Origin: Bigelowiella natans CCMP2755
Taxonomy: Eukaryota; Cercozoa; Chlorarachniophyceae
Length of the DNA: 64,000 bases
Assembly (NCBI GenBank): GCA_000320545.1
Contig: ADNK01001198.1
Coordinates: forward strand, 28,501-92,500
Reading direction: 5' to 3'
Part shown: piece by piece, positions 1-14,300 of the stretch
How the letters are laid out: every line of letters begins with the position of its first letter
Numbering within the stretch: position 1 is the stretch's first letter
Translations under genes and position numbers: made by a program
Notes under the pieces: generated by a model
Databases searched by the model: none
Told to the model about the DNA's origin: nothing
Seen by the model: the letters and a program-made list of their open reading frames with translations, nothing else

Positions 1-479
1 GTCGTATCTCTTCTACGTTGATCTTGTCTTTCGTACTAACTAATGCAGCTTCTGTCGCCACTATTCATTAAGATCAATGCAATCATCATCAAATATTATA
101 GTCAAGCCAATTTCAGTCATTAAACTTGTAGCAACCTTTACGTCAATTAAAATCCCATTGGATTCCATCGATTCTGAAGGACTATCTGCTGCTGCTTATG
201 GATTCCGAGATTAATATTTTTTGGATTCCGAAACCATTTCTCATTTCTCGTCCGCCTCGCGTAATCTTGCATTCAGCGCTTTCAGCTGTGAGTAGCAAAG
301 GAGGTACTTGGGGACTCCTGCTGTTTATCCTTCTATCTTCTATTTTTTATCTTCTGTGATTCAACTATTCTATTTATTTTGCCTAAGAGGAAGAAAAAGA
401 AAAGAAAAGAAGCAGTAAGAAATACGACGACGCGCCATTTGCTTCCTCAACCCGATCTACTTATTCAGGACGTGCAATA
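1..479. other. Upstream region of the PX-WD40 gene
   Basis: No gene seen. It holds a purine-rich stretch (about 386-420) just before the first exon. It may include the 5' UTR. No CTAG palindrome occurs here. Confidence 0.5.
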
Positions 480-620
480 ATGTCGACTACTGTTGCCCCT
501 TTCGAGCCACCTGTCTCGGTGGAGATTACCTCAACGTTGACTAAGGGGGAGAAATCTAAGTTCACGGTGAACACGAAATCGCGAGATTTTGATTCCTTTT
601 CTTTGTTCCGCTTATTATAA

Positions 621-672
<52 letters not shown>

Positions 673-1510
673 TTAGCCTCGTGTCTTCATTTTTTCAGGA
701 GTACGTAATTTTGGTAAAATGGCTGAAAACGGGAGAAGCCTGGACTAAATGTCATCGCTTCAGCGAATTTTCAAAACTCCATAGCACGGTATGATGTTTA
801 CTTGGGGGCGGGACATACTACACAATTCAAATATGCTACCAGAACCACCTTTTCCTGTATATATTGTAGCAGAACATTTATCACCACTGCTGTTAGTTGA
901 ATTTGGTGTTGGAACTAGATGTCCGAGATCTTCCAAGGCCTTCCAACGATACCTCCAAAGACTTGGAGTCTGACAAAAAATCTTGACAAATCCTTCGTTG
1001 AAAATCGTCGAAAGCAACTTGATACGTATCTCAAGGCCCTTATCCAGCATGAGGTGTTGGAATGTTTGTATGTCATGGTTTGGCATGATCATAATATTCT
1101 TAATCGTCTTACTCCGCGTTCTTAGGGCGTCATGAACACTGTGTCATTAGTGGATTTTTTGAGTATTTCTGAGCACGTCAAGCTTTCACAAACAGCGGTA
1201 ATTAGTTAATTCATCACGCAATCAAAATAGATGAATGTCCACACGCACTTGAACATTCGAAAAGAAAAATGTACAGAGAGGGAGATGGACGGGGAGGAGA
1301 TGAGAAACGGTGTAGTAAAATCTTATGATACTCTAAGACGTAGCTACACACACACACACACACACACACCCCTATATGTCGCCTGACGTATACTTTGAAT
1401 GATTGTTATTATTATTATTATTATTTGTGGTTGTTTGTCCGTCCTTAAGGTTCCCATTGAAGTGTCGAAGATAGAGGAACGTAAATTTGGCATTAACCAG
1501 GTAATGGTGC

Positions 1511-1548
<38 letters not shown>

Positions 1549-2031
1549 AGTGGAAAATGAAATAACACAGAAAAAGAGGAGGAGGAGGAGGAGGAGAATA
1601 TTGGATACAGAAGTTCTTTTTGGTTATGATGAGAAGAAGAGATACGAGATAAATTATCATCACAAGTATTGTTGAAAATGATGGCAGCGAGGACTGTGGG
1701 AAACCACCATCATCATCGAATTCTATATCACGAGTGAATACATCTCCATGCGTGGATTGTGAATACACTCTATCGTTCTTAGTTCTTGTTTGACGAAAAA
1801 TCCGGTGCTGTCTTCACAGCGTGCGAAGAAGTAAGAGTCTCTTATTATTAATTTATAATGATCGTGAAGATCCTCTTTATACCATATGTCGTGCGTGATT
1901 ATGATTGATGATGTTTTAAGGTGAAGTTGCTCAACCGCTTCGATGCTCATCTTTCTAACATACGTATGCCTTGGGAAGATCAGGTAGGCTGCTGCACTAC
2001 ACTATCACTACACTATCACTTCACACACACT

Positions 2032-2070
<39 letters not shown>

Positions 2071-3069
2071 CCAGCTAGTAGCTAGTACATACACAGTTGT
2101 TGTTGCTGTTTCCAGCTGGTAGATAGTAGTAGTAGTAGTAGTAGCAGCAGCAGCAGCAGCTATTGTGAATTATATTGCGGATATAAACCTAGTGTGTGAG
2201 TGAGTGAGGAAGATAAATGATAGTGAGAAGTAATAGTAGTAGTAGTCCAAATACTGCTACAACTCTAACTACTACTACTACTACTACTACTATTTTTACT
2301 CAGGGCAACATTGCACCTGTGGGTTCTTTCAGCTGTTGGAGACGTGGCAAAAAGGTAGTTACTTGTACTAATTTATTCTCTCCTGTAGCGTCTGGTGATG
2401 ATATTTTCCACATTCACTATTTCTTCTTAAGCTTCTATATCGTCTGATATTATCGATTGTTTCTACTCTTCTTTCTTCTTGTTATTATTCTTTGTTTTTA
2501 CTATTATTCTGTTTTCTTTTGAACAGGGCCTATGGGAGCTCGTAGGAACACAGTTTTATGATTGCCCCATCTCAAAGGTAATAATGTGATAATTCTTATC
2601 AGTAAAAATAAGTGGTAGCAGCATCATTCATTGTATGGACTACTACGCAATGATTCGATGATTGCGCCTCAACTGATACTGATATTCCACAACAACTATT
2701 ATCCTACATTATCAGATTCTATGGTGCAGTAAGACCAAAGTCGTATACTCAGCTTTGGCAAATGGAGATATTGCAGGGTAGATGATGATGTAGTAGTAGT
2801 AGTAGTAGTACTAGTAGTTGTAAGTAGCAGCAGCAGCAAATGATGATGAGGATGATGACATATTATTATATGTTGCTTGTGCTAGGTATTCGGTAGCATT
2901 TGAGGATGGTGCTGGAGGACGAGGAGGAGGGCGGCGAGGAGGCAAAACATTTAAATTGCAATCAAATATGAAGGAAGTCCATCAGGGTGGGTGCTACTAC
3001 TACTACTACTACTACTACTATCATTTCTGTCACCATTTTTATTTGCTATATTTAAGAGAAAGAACACAC

Positions 3070-3102
<33 letters not shown>

Positions 3103-3289
3103 GATAAATGATGATGATGATGATCAACAGCCTAATTACACAGTTTGAATTTCCTTCTACTGCCGCTGCTGCTGTGTGTGCTTCTTCATCATATTTTCGG
3201 TTATATGTGATTGCTTTTTGTTCACTGCTGATATGACCTGACTGCTTATTTATTTCCTGGAGAGATGTATAATAAAGATAAATGGTCAA

Positions 3290-3322
<33 letters not shown>

Positions 3323-3544
3323 GATGAATTTAGGCCGGATATTATGCATGGAGTGGTATGGAATCGGTAAGTAGCAGCAATCAGCAATCTCCAGTATATT
3401 AATTAATATGATTATGATGATTATCTACAAAGGCAAGAAGATCGTTACAACAGGGAATGATCGAAGACTAGTCGTACACGATGTTCAGGTGGTGATATCC
3501 TTAACACACCTCCTCCTTGTGCATATGAGCATGCATTCATGAGT

Positions 3545-3583
<39 letters not shown>

Positions 3584-3909
3584 CTCGTTAGAAACAAGAA
3601 GAAATCAACGAAATAACGCTCAAGTCGAAACTCACTGCTCTGGTAGTAAGTAAATATATTTCCTTACTTGATGAGCGGGGGGGGGGGAGGGGGGGAAAAG
3701 AGAAAAAAATCATTTGTGTATCTACATTGTTGTTTTTCATTTTTTTATGATTGTTTTAATATCTAGCCCTTAAATGGTAGTCTTGTTGCTATTGTTGTTG
3801 TTGTTATTGTAGGTCCCTTACATGTTATGTATCAGTATATATCAGTATATGTATGTTGTATGTCCGCCACCTGATGATCATATTAGAAAGAAGTACTACT
3901 ACTGATGAC

Positions 3910-3942
<33 letters not shown>

Positions 3943-4776
3943 AATGATGATAATGCCTTCTAGGTGGTAGAGACGGCAAACAACAGAGCAATAGTAGGTT
4001 CTACAGACGGAAAGGTATACAAATAATAATAATGAGCAATAGTAGGTTCCACCGAGAGAAAGGTATAATAATAAAGGAGGAAGAAGATGAAGAAGATGAG
4101 AAAATGGGAATAATAGATCATGAGGAATACGCTTTCAGTCTTGTAGATAAAAGTGCTCTTATATTATTCTTTCTCTCTCGTTTGTTTTAGATTGGCATAT
4201 TGGATATTTCTGTAAATCCGTGTGAAGTGTTATTGTCACTGTCGGGCCATAAAGCTACTGTTAATGCATTGCATCACTTTCCGGTATTACAACAACAACA
4301 ACAACAACTACTACTACTACTACACGTACGTAGCATCATTCGTTGGTTTACTACTGTGTGATTATCGTCGTTGTCATCATCATCATCATCATCATCAGAA
4401 ATACAGTGATTGGTGGAAGAAGGAGGAGGGAGACCACCCATAGAACAAACAACTATTAAATTTTGAGAACTTTGTCATCACAACGTATATTATTTGTTTG
4501 ATCTTGTAGTCGTTGATCGTTGGTTCATTTTCATGCCGCTTTCTTCTTCTTCTTTCTTAGAAACGACGTTACTTGTTTTCGGGTGGTAGAGATTATTTGT
4601 TGGGTCTTTGGTCTATTAAAAACAAACGGGACGTGCTCATGGTATTAGCAGTAGTAGTAGCAGTAAGGGTAGCATATTTCAAATGTAAAGAAGAGGAAGA
4701 ATAGTAGTAGCAAAAGTACATCAAGCCCCTTTGTAGCAGCAGCAGCAGTAGACAACAGGATATAACATAAATATAC

Positions 4777-4816
<40 letters not shown>

Positions 4817-4865
4817 TATTAATATGTGTGGTGGTGGGTGTTGTAGTCAGTCATTATTTGTTTAT

Positions 4866-4898
<33 letters not shown>

Positions 4899-4914
4899 AT
4901 CGTCGTTGTCATGG

Positions 4915-4945
<31 letters not shown>

Positions 4946-5850
4946 CTCTGACCAGTCTGAAAGGATAGGATTCTTAAAGAAAGGCCCACCCGCAGCAATA
5001 ACCACTGTAGAATACATCTCGGATCACAAGTACATTATCACAGGTAGTACTAGTAGTAGTAGTAGCAGAGGTCGTTGTAGCTCCTGCTTGCTGTCGTTGT
5101 TAAGGAGTAGTAAGAGGAGTAGTAGTATAAAAAGCAATATGATGTGTATGTGCTCATAGTCAATATCAATAATCACGTTTATAGTTGAATAATAAAATTG
5201 TTGTTGTTGTTGTTGTTAGGCCATGAAAAAGGTTTTGTTGCTGTATGGAACGCTGCTACAGGGAGAGTTGTCATGGTAGTAATAAGTAATTAACTAAGTA
5301 AATATTAGTTGTGTGCTTACTATGATGTATATATGAAGATGTTGCTACATTTCTTCCTTTATTTGGGATGAATGTAGTAGACACCACGGATAACCCCCCC
5401 CCTTCTCCTTCTCCTTCTCCTCCTTCTTCACCTCCTTCTCCTTCTTCTTCTTCTTCTTGCTCGTTTTGCTTTCTTCTACTCCATTATTAGGTGTTTCGAG
5501 CACATCGTTCTCAAGTCACAGATCTAAAGGTCAGAGAGATGCAGTTGTTGAACAAGATTCCTCTTCCTATTATCATCTGCTTTCGTCGTGTTCTTGTCAA
5601 TTGTGTTTGATGATGATGAAACACGTTTGTTTCTACTATTATAACAGTGGATCCAAGGGGGGGCACACGTTTTGATGACGTCTAATCACAATTGTATTCG
5701 ATTCTGGCAATTTCCTCATGTACAATATAATATATTATATAATGGCAATTTCTTTACGTACAATATATTATATATTATCCGATTGTATACCAATTGACAT
5801 GTCAATGTATGAATGATGTAGCAGAGATATCTGCTGATTCAACGTCTTCG

Positions 5851-5881
<31 letters not shown>

Positions 5882-6333
5882 GACTATTACTACTACTACT
5901 CATCAGAGACTTTTACATCAAATAAAGTTAAAGAAGAGTCAAAACTGCAACAAAAACAACACTACTACTACTACTACTCAACACAGACTTTTACATCAAA
6001 TAAAGTTAAAGAAGAGTCGCTACTACTACTACTACTACTACTACTACTATTACTACCCAACACAGACTTTTACATCAAATAAAGTTAAAGAAGAGTCAAA
6101 ACTGCAACAAAAACAACACTAATAACCCCAACCAACCCTTTTCCAAATGATGATGGATCTAATAATAATAATAATACAATGGATAGCATATGAATCTATG
6201 CCGAGCTCACGAATCTACTGCTGATGGGGACATGGAAGGTCAAGCTATGATTTGTCATTACTATTATTACAAAAAGAGTAAGGGGGGGTAGAGAAGGAGG
6301 AGTAGAAAGTTTGATGATGCTATATAGTGCTGG

Positions 6334-6378
<45 letters not shown>

Positions 6379-6717
6379 GATAATATATAATTACACAATT
6401 AGTATAGATATTATATTCCTCCGTAATAAAAAGAGAGGATTGTTATTGTTCTGGTGGTAAGTCATTTATCATAAGAAGCAAATTCTAACTACTCCTAATT
6501 TTCTTGTTCGATCTTGATTATTGTATTTATTATATGTTACTGCTACTACTACCACTACTACTACTACTGCTACGGGTATGATATTTGACAAACCAGGAGG
6601 AGATAATGATAATAAAACATCAACGTTAATAGGAGGAGGAGGAGGAGGAGGAGGAGGAGGCTCCTCCCTAACAATCAAAGCGATAGACTACTCAAGTCTC
6701 TTCATGAAAACCACCAC

Positions 6718-6754
<37 letters not shown>

Positions 6755-7450
6755 CTGATGATGATGATTTAGTAGTAATAGTAGTAGTAGAATGTTTGAT
6801 GTATGCTTGTGATTATGTATTACTCCTGGTCCACCACTACCACTTATCTTCTTACTATTATCATTTCCGTTAGAAGTTGATAAAATGATATAATCTAGGA
6901 GGAGGGAGAAGATGATGATGAAGATCTCAAAGACGATGACGATAGAGAATATTCCAACGACGATGATGGTGATGATGATGACACTAAAGCTCTCCAGACA
7001 AGTACCACCACCACCATTGCAAATACTACACTGTTAGTAATAATCATAATAAGAGAGGGTAACAATGTACTAATGAGCTGCTTTAGAGGGAAGGGAACGA
7101 GGAAAATCATCAACTCCTTCCTCATTTGCTACTCCTCCTCCTCCCCCTCCCCCTCCCCCTCCTATACGATTCCTCTGGCATTTTTGTTTGTTTCTTTCGA
7201 TGTGGCCCAATGGGAAGATGATGATGATGATGCCGTCTATTTATTATGATAGGTCTTGGAGGAGATTTCCATGATGATGATGACGATGATGCTACTGCTA
7301 CGATTCATAAGGTTGTGATGTGATGTGGTGTGATGATGATGATGATGATGATGATGATCATGATGACAACGATTCTATTAATATCTTAGCGAAGAAACAA
7401 TGATTTACAAGCAGCAATCTCTCATGATATTAACACTTATAAATTTATAA

Positions 7451-7516
<66 letters not shown>

Positions 7517-9132
7517 CTCAGTCTAGCAACCCTTATGAGAATGCTGAAAGCAAGGGCAAAGATGATGATGATGATGATAATGAAAAGGAGGAAGAGGAGG
7601 AGGAAGAAGTGAGAGAAGTAAGAAGTTTGAGCTCATTTTTAAGGTAGGTAGATACTACTATTATTATGAATGATTAGTAGCAGCAAGTAGAAGTAGTAAT
7701 AGTAGTAGTAGCAGCACGATAGCAATGTATTCCTTCTGAGATAATGGATTAGTTGGTATGTTATCCTAATGATGATGATGAGGAGGAGGAGGAGCATATA
7801 GTCACAAATTATGTAGTTTGGTAGCTATCTTTCACCTAGTTTCATGTTTTTCTTCGGACTCATGCGAATTTACCACCCCCCCCCCCCCCCTCCCCCCCTC
7901 TCTTTCTCTCTCATATTTTCTGTATGTTTTTCATCATATGTCCATCGGCAATTTTCCAATGAAAATGTGATAATTCAGACCGTCAAAACGATATATTGTG
8001 AAACCGGAGGAAAAGGAGGAGGAAGAGGAGGAGGGAGGACAGGGAAAGATAGATGACCAAAAAATGAAGAAGATGGAAGAAGGAGGAGGAGGAGGAGGAG
8101 AATCAACACAGCAGCAGGAGCAGCAGGTTTTGTGAAAAACTTAACATAAAAAATGACATCAACGGCAAGATTCTTATAGCTGTATTGGGTACAACAGAAA
8201 GATACATGATAAAATATATTTCTATTCTCTATTCATCAAGGAAAATGAAGAGGCCCCAGATGATGACAACGACGATGTTGCTGATTCTACCAAAGAAGTA
8301 TATGAGGAGTTAGCACATATTAATTATCATCAAATACAGATTAGTGAGAATCAAAGATATTATTGTTGCTAAGGATGATGATATCAATGTTCATAACAAG
8401 TCGCACGCTTAGCATGTATAAGTAGTAGTAATGTGTGTATTAAGTGTGTTTTAAACCCATTTATCATCAACATTGCATCAATACGTTTGTTGTTGTTGTT
8501 GTTGCTTTGAACCCATCTCTAAGGCTGCTTTGATGTGTTTGTTTTGAAGGAAAAGAAGATGAAGAAGGAACAAGTAAAAGAAGAAGAAGAAGAAGAGGAA
8601 GAGGACATTTTTGCCAAATCGAAGCATCAGGTTGTAGGTTTCACGCACACTCACACACACACGCACACACACACACACACAAACACACACAACACTCACA
8701 CACAATACACAATATATAATATTTACATAATATGTTGTCGCAACATTAGTCATCTCAAATTACTTGTGCGGGTGAGATTGCAGCAGTATGGAAATGTGCC
8801 AATTGTTGTTCGTTGTCTATCGATTATTTTGTCAAGTTCCGCTCGGTTTTTGTTTCTCAGGTTGATAAACAAAAAACGATTGAAAAATTCGCAGATCTGT
8901 TTGGAACTGGGGACGATGATGATGATGATACAAGGTTATTGAAGCTAAATATGGTGCTAGTGGTAATGGGGTGATAATGATGATGACGGTTATTTTTCAA
9001 TAATTCGTAAGAATCACGTACAATCACGCAACACCAACATGGTTTTCAACGCTAAAAAAAAATTATATGTTTTCTTCCACCAGGACCACACGTGCGAATA
9101 TATTCGGCGACGATGATGATGATGATGACTAA
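480..9132 (+). CDS. PX domain-WD40 repeat protein with acidic C-terminal tail (spliced)
   Basis: Multi-exon gene. The first exons are 480-566, 699-788, 919-1053 and 1126-1197; all junctions there are phase 0. They encode a PX fold: a conserved aromatic/basic strand (HRFSEFSKLH), then a Pro-rich loop (LPTIPPKTW) and the R-x-x-L-x-x-Y-L helix (NRRKQLDTYLKAL). PX domains bind phosphoinositides on endosomal membranes. Exons from about 2550 to 5735 encode a WD40 propeller, for example KIVTTGNDRRLVVHDVQ, YLFSGGRDYLLGLW and GFVAVWNAATG. Exons from about 6187 on encode Asp/Glu-rich disordered sequence ending in two short motifs, DLFGTGDDDDDD and NIFGDDDDDDD, then TAA at 9130-9132. The joining of the acidic exons (6187-9132) to the WD40 part is inferred from strand, phase and the absence of a stop or start between them; two genes are possible. 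Introns are filled with microsatellites. An endosomal adaptor role is an inference. Confidence 0.78.
623..666. repeat. (TA)n microsatellite in PX-WD40 intron 1
   Basis: About 20 TA units directly visible. Similar TA runs occur at about 1514-1544, 4786-4812 and 4917-4941 in other introns of the same gene. Confidence 0.95.
5902..6120. repeat. 79-bp-period tandem repeat in PX-WD40 intron
   Basis: The block ACATCAAATAAAGTTAAAGA with its flanks recurs three times at a spacing of about 79 bp (ending near 5940, 6019 and 6097), alternating with ACT trinucleotide runs. AAAACTGCAACAAAAACAAC follows two of the three copies. Confidence 0.9.
6335..6377. repeat. (GA)n microsatellite
   Basis: About 20 GA units in a PX-WD40 gene intron. 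Confidence 0.95.
7456..7514. repeat. Compound (TA)n(TG)n microsatellite
   Basis: TA run passing directly into a TG run. Other compound runs are CT to GT at 53169-53231 and 62476-62541, and CA to GA near 43995-44047. Confidence 0.95.
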
Positions 9133-10031
9133 TTTGCATCCATTGTGAATTTGGGGCGATAAATGAGCAATTGGCAGCCCCTCCTCGAATTTTGTATTAT
9201 ATGCAAGACAATAAATTTATAAGTAGTGCACAAGAATACGTAGTCCCATATGCTCATGATCATGAATGCTGTAATGGATCGCGAAATCAGCAGCACATAC
9301 AAACAAACGACAAGGCAGGACACTTCAGCGCCAACTAGCCATGTGCTTTTCAAGTCTTTCTAGCTTTGCTGATGACGTATATACCCGCCCGATCACTACA
9401 TACTTCTAGGCCATGCATTGCTAGATTGGTGCCAGCTTCGCTAGTATAGCCAGGCGTCGCAGTCATCGTAATAATGACTATAGATGACTGTGAAAAACAT
9501 GACCATAGCGACGTACCTATATACCAGCTGGTAGCTGGCAAACGTTAGGACGGCGCTTGTGACGTGAAGCATGCTCTACTTGTCTAGATCTCTAGGTATC
9601 TACACTACGATACTATAGCGGCAGCAGCTGATGTTCAATGCATTGCATGAATATCATTGCTGGAGCTTCAATTGCTCAAAGTCCAAAGGCATGCATGCGA
9701 TGCGTACAAATTTAATTTATTCATTGCACATGCTAGCATGCATGCATCATTCTAGCATTGCATGTGTAGCGATAGCAGCTGCGTAGAGCAGATGCCTCAG
9801 CGCGCTGTATACATCTACTAAGCGTATGGTCTACTCTATAGTACTATCTAGAATATTAGAAATGATGTATGCATAGTAGTAGACAACTACTCATGATCGA
9901 AAGATTTGTATGAGGCCTTGTAGATGCGCCAATCAACTATGATAGATCATGCCAATGTCCATTTCATCTTATTTCAATGTCATTCTAATTTGAGTACTGT
10001 TGTCTGCCGACTTTTGGATCCTCCTCCATCA
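9133..10031. repeat. CTAG/palindrome island 1 (convergent 3'-3' intergenic)
   Basis: No gene. Between the 3' ends of the PX-WD40 gene and the 17-exon gene. Complex sequence without microsatellites, rich in CTAG, GCATGC and ATGCAT words. It contains CATGCTAGCATG at 9729-9740. Confidence 0.7.
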
Positions 10032-11270
10032 TCAATATACAGCAGGATCAAGAACGGGATGATTCTTATCCCTATAGGGTGTTGCCCCGTATGGTCTTAA
10101 ATAATAATACACAAAACAACCACAAACAGAAACAGAAGTTACATTCAATTACATATGCACGCCAAGTATTTGACTATATGACAACACTTTCCTTCCTACA
10201 CACACACACACACACACAAAATAATGACGGGTGGGTTAGTCTCTTGAGAGTAGTACCTGCTTCCATGAGGAACATCTGTTTTGAGGGACTCCAGAAATCT
10301 ATCGAACTGTGGGTCTGTTGTTGTTGTTGTTATTGTTGTTATTGTTATATGATAGGAGGAGGAGGAGGAGGAAGTACTCTTAAAGTCATACACACATATA
10401 TGATGTTTAAATTGTAATTCTCTCTCTAAAGTCTTTTTAACATTCTTTCTTAGACCAGCACCAGGATCACACTTTACTATTATCTTCTTCTTCTTCTACT
10501 TCTTCTTCTTGTTTTCTTAAGTCGTCATGTTATAACCACCTTTATAGAAATCTGGATTTTTCTCGCATTCAGGAATAGGCCCTACCAAGTTGCCGTTCTT
10601 GTCCCACATTTCTGGATATTTCTACGTGTATCGAACAACCAAAAGCACATCATGCATGCATACAACAAGTCATTATCATCACTTTCTAATGAACAAACAT
10701 GAGGAGGATGATTTGATGAAAATCGCTTGGAAGTGAGTAGATATGTAAAATAATGATATCGATCCAATCTGTAAGTGTTGTTGTTGTTGTTGCTGGTCAA
10801 GTTGCAGCATTGCAGGATGTGGATCTACTGCTACTAATATATAGTAGTACCTCTTTCAATATCCGAGTTTCTGTAGGCATTTCTAGGGTGGGGGTGATAC
10901 AATGGTAGGTAGGTACCGGTGAGTAACAACGATGTAATTTATGTTAGGAGTGTATATCATTATCTATCTGTGGCCTGGTACCTAATTTTTCCCCTTTTGA
11001 AAGTTTCATTTTGTCAGTTCTCTCACGGTAGGTTCTCTGTGTGATGGCAGTAAACACGCACGTTAGTAGTAGAAATTATGAATGGCGAAATCAAGCAATA
11101 AGTGTGTGTTGTGTTGTGTTGTGTTGTGTTGTGAGGAGCTCTATAGAGAAAAGTGGAAAGAAAGACCCGCTCTCCCCTACCGAATAACCTGGAATTATAC
11201 TGCAAATGCTTCTCTACAACTATTACTCTGCTTTACTACCACTATGAGTAGTAACAGCATTAATACAATT

Positions 11271-11304
<34 letters not shown>

Positions 11305-14300
11305 CTCGAAACTTTCTTTCCATTCACCCCTTTTGACTCTTTCCATTGTAATTCTGGCAGTAGCAACGGTATCTTGCCAGCTCTGCAGATCAATCATCCA
11401 AATCATTTAGATAATTTTGACTTTTCCATACATGTAAGTGTGGTGGTTGGTAGTGAATGATTGTTGTTGTTATTGTTGTTTAACCTTCACTGCCTCCACA
11501 AACTTCTCAGCAAACCAATTTGACTTAACTTGCTTTGACTTTATGAATTTGGGTTGTGCTCTTTGCTTGTATATCCCTGGTGGACGACGATGACAGTGTT
11601 ATACGATTGACGATTATAATTTGGAAAGAAGAGAAATGATTCAATCATTGATATGTGAATAACATTACAGTCACTACCCATTCCGTTGTTACAACAACAA
11701 CAACAACAACTACTACTACTTCAACTACCTGTAGGGAAATGCACTTCTACTTCCGTGGCTCTTGGATTGACCTACATCAGATGATGATGATGATGATGAC
11801 GATGATGATATTATAGTGAGTAACCAACTCTAGTAGTACCTTACACCAGTAAGGATCTGTTAGTATCGTATCGACGAGTGCAGATCGCTTGACTGTGGAG
11901 TAAGTTTGTCCAATATGAGTGTATCGTTTCCTCCTGTTGAACTTATTAGGAACGTTGTACTAGTAGTAGCAGAATATAGATGGTAGAAGAGAGGGATGGT
12001 GTAACAAAAGAGTAGTTAGTTGATGTTATTCTTTGATGAGCAGCCGGAAAGAAGATTTACAATACAGAAGAGAGGGATTGCTGTAGATTATGGATATGGT
12101 ATTTGTGTCATGTTAGTACTCTTGTCATTAGCTTCAAAGCTCTCTTGTTTCTTTTATATTTCTGGTATCTTTGCCGGTACTGCTGCATCTGAAAATGGTA
12201 GCATTTCAACAGCAGGAGAGAATAATATAAATATGATATACTAATGTTTTACATTGCTCGTGCAAACATATCGATGACAAAAACAAGAAATGTATAACTT
12301 AAACAAGCACACCACACACACATTTGTGTGATGCACGTAACAATTTCAACAAGAGGAAGCAAAGATTAGTTTGTTCTACTAGTAGTACCGATTCGTGTGG
12401 ATATGGAGGATAAGCTCGTTGCCTGTTGTAAAACAATTATAACGATATTATTATCTATCATGTGTGAAGAAGTAACAACAATTATAACGATATTATTTTC
12501 TATCAAGTAGTAACAACAGCAGCGACAACTCATTAGCAACGAGCCAGCTAGTAGTAGTAGTAGGAGTCGTAGTAGTAGTCAGGGTTATTCCACCGTCATC
12601 ACCACTACCACCACCACCTCCACCATGATTGTTCCAACACCATCCTTACCAGCATGATCACAATTACTAGTATTACTTGTAGGCCTTTCTCTGCTCTTCT
12701 GTCATCCGGGGTTCGGTTCCCTCTGCGGACAACAGTCAAGCAACAATTATGATAATGATGATGATGATGATGATGATGATGATTATCCACAGTAGCAAAT
12801 CGACCAGCATTTGAGGAGGAGGAGGCAGGGGGAGGAAGGATGGTTACCATTTTTATTAATTTGGTTATAGTTGATTTTGTATAGTCTTAGTATGATGAGT
12901 TACTGGCTGCTTCGAAAGATTTGTAAGTTCCATCCATAGCTTTGTCTCCGCCTTCCATATACTTCATATCCTGAGTAGTAGAAGCATACCATAATTCAAA
13001 TGAATCCGGACTACTCGACAAGGGATCAATCAGCAGTGAAACAGCAGCAGCAGCATCATCATCATCATCAACAACAACAACAACTGACATGATACTGAGA
13101 TCCTCTGGGATACGAGTCCATGCCCATATCGAACATGTACATGTAATACTCCCTGAGAAGAACGACGAACCACACAAGTAGTATTACATAAATAATAATA
13201 ATAATAATAGCACTATCAACAATAATGAATTAAAAGAAATCATGCATAATACGACTTGAGACTATAAACAACACATTCAATGATAACAACAAATAATAAT
13301 AATAATAATAATAAGCACACATAATACCAAGGAGCAATGATAGCTTCATAGGCCGAGAATCCAAGGACAATAACGAACGACGTGATCCACAGGCCTTTAC
13401 CTCTACCCCAACCCATGCGGTACCAAAAATGATTTCTCTCATCGTATTTATCGGTTGGCTCAGGAGGTTCTTCCCCCTCTTGCACAGGTTTATCGACTTT
13501 GTACATACTTCTGCCACCTTTGCCCTTTTTCTTTCCCTTTTTAGCTTTTCCACCTCCTCCTTTTCCTATGCTGTCTGGATTGAATGCTCTCAGGTATTGA
13601 TACTTAATGTTTTCAATCAGCTTCGATACAAACTCCGAAAGCGGGTTTCTAGGTTGCCCAACGTCATCATCACCGCCGCGACCTCTACCCCTAGCGTTCA
13701 AGCCGAAATTACGATTGATCCCATCATCATCATCGCCTCCTCCAATTCCACTTAATTCAAGTTGTGGAACATACTCCGGGCCAGTGGGATGAGCATTGAA
13801 TAGTCGGTGCTTGGGCAATTTTACGAAAACCTCGTTGAGCCGACTGCTGACTTGCATTCCACCTTGTGATGATGACGAGTGCTGTTGTGCGTGTCGAATG
13901 GGAGTAATTCTAGCACCTGGAATGTAATTTGGAACTCTACTAACACCTCGCGGTGCTGAATATGCAGCTGCTCTAACCTCAGAGGCGATAAACCTAAAAG
14001 AGAGGGACGATGATGCTGCTGCTGATGATGGTGGTGATGATGACGACGATGATGAATATGTACTACATTAATAACTATTCTCCTCACCAATTACAAACCG
14101 ACACCAAAATAGGTTAACAAGAGGGATCATGAGTCGCACCAGTTTTTATGGCAGACATGGAGTAAGACAAGGAAAATTGATTGCTAGAGTGGGTTGGGTC
14201 ACCTTGAGCTGGAAGCCTTGTTGAGTACTGTTGTACTTGCTAATGCCGCTGACAAAAAGAATACGCACGCACATATGCCTAATATTCTTAGGCTCTGGGG

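Noticed and set aside
5902-6120. CRISPR-like array
   Set aside because: Spacers are themselves triplet repeats; it lies in a eukaryotic intron and is a minisatellite.
9129-9541. Open frames on the minus strand in island 1
   Set aside because: No homology, no splice partners, and they lie in palindrome-rich intergenic sequence.
10516-10540. Ending the 17-exon gene at the in-frame TAA near 10518
   Set aside because: A GT donor just before it joins in phase to two further exons (10314-10257, 10071-10032) with a coherent protein end.
12690-12730. tRNA T-arm-like GGTTCGGTTCC
   Set aside because: It falls in a coding exon of the 17-exon gene and no clover-leaf can be drawn around it.
13607-13792. 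Plus-strand open frames opposite the 17-exon gene and CTC1
   Set aside because: Shadows of real coding exons on the other strand.
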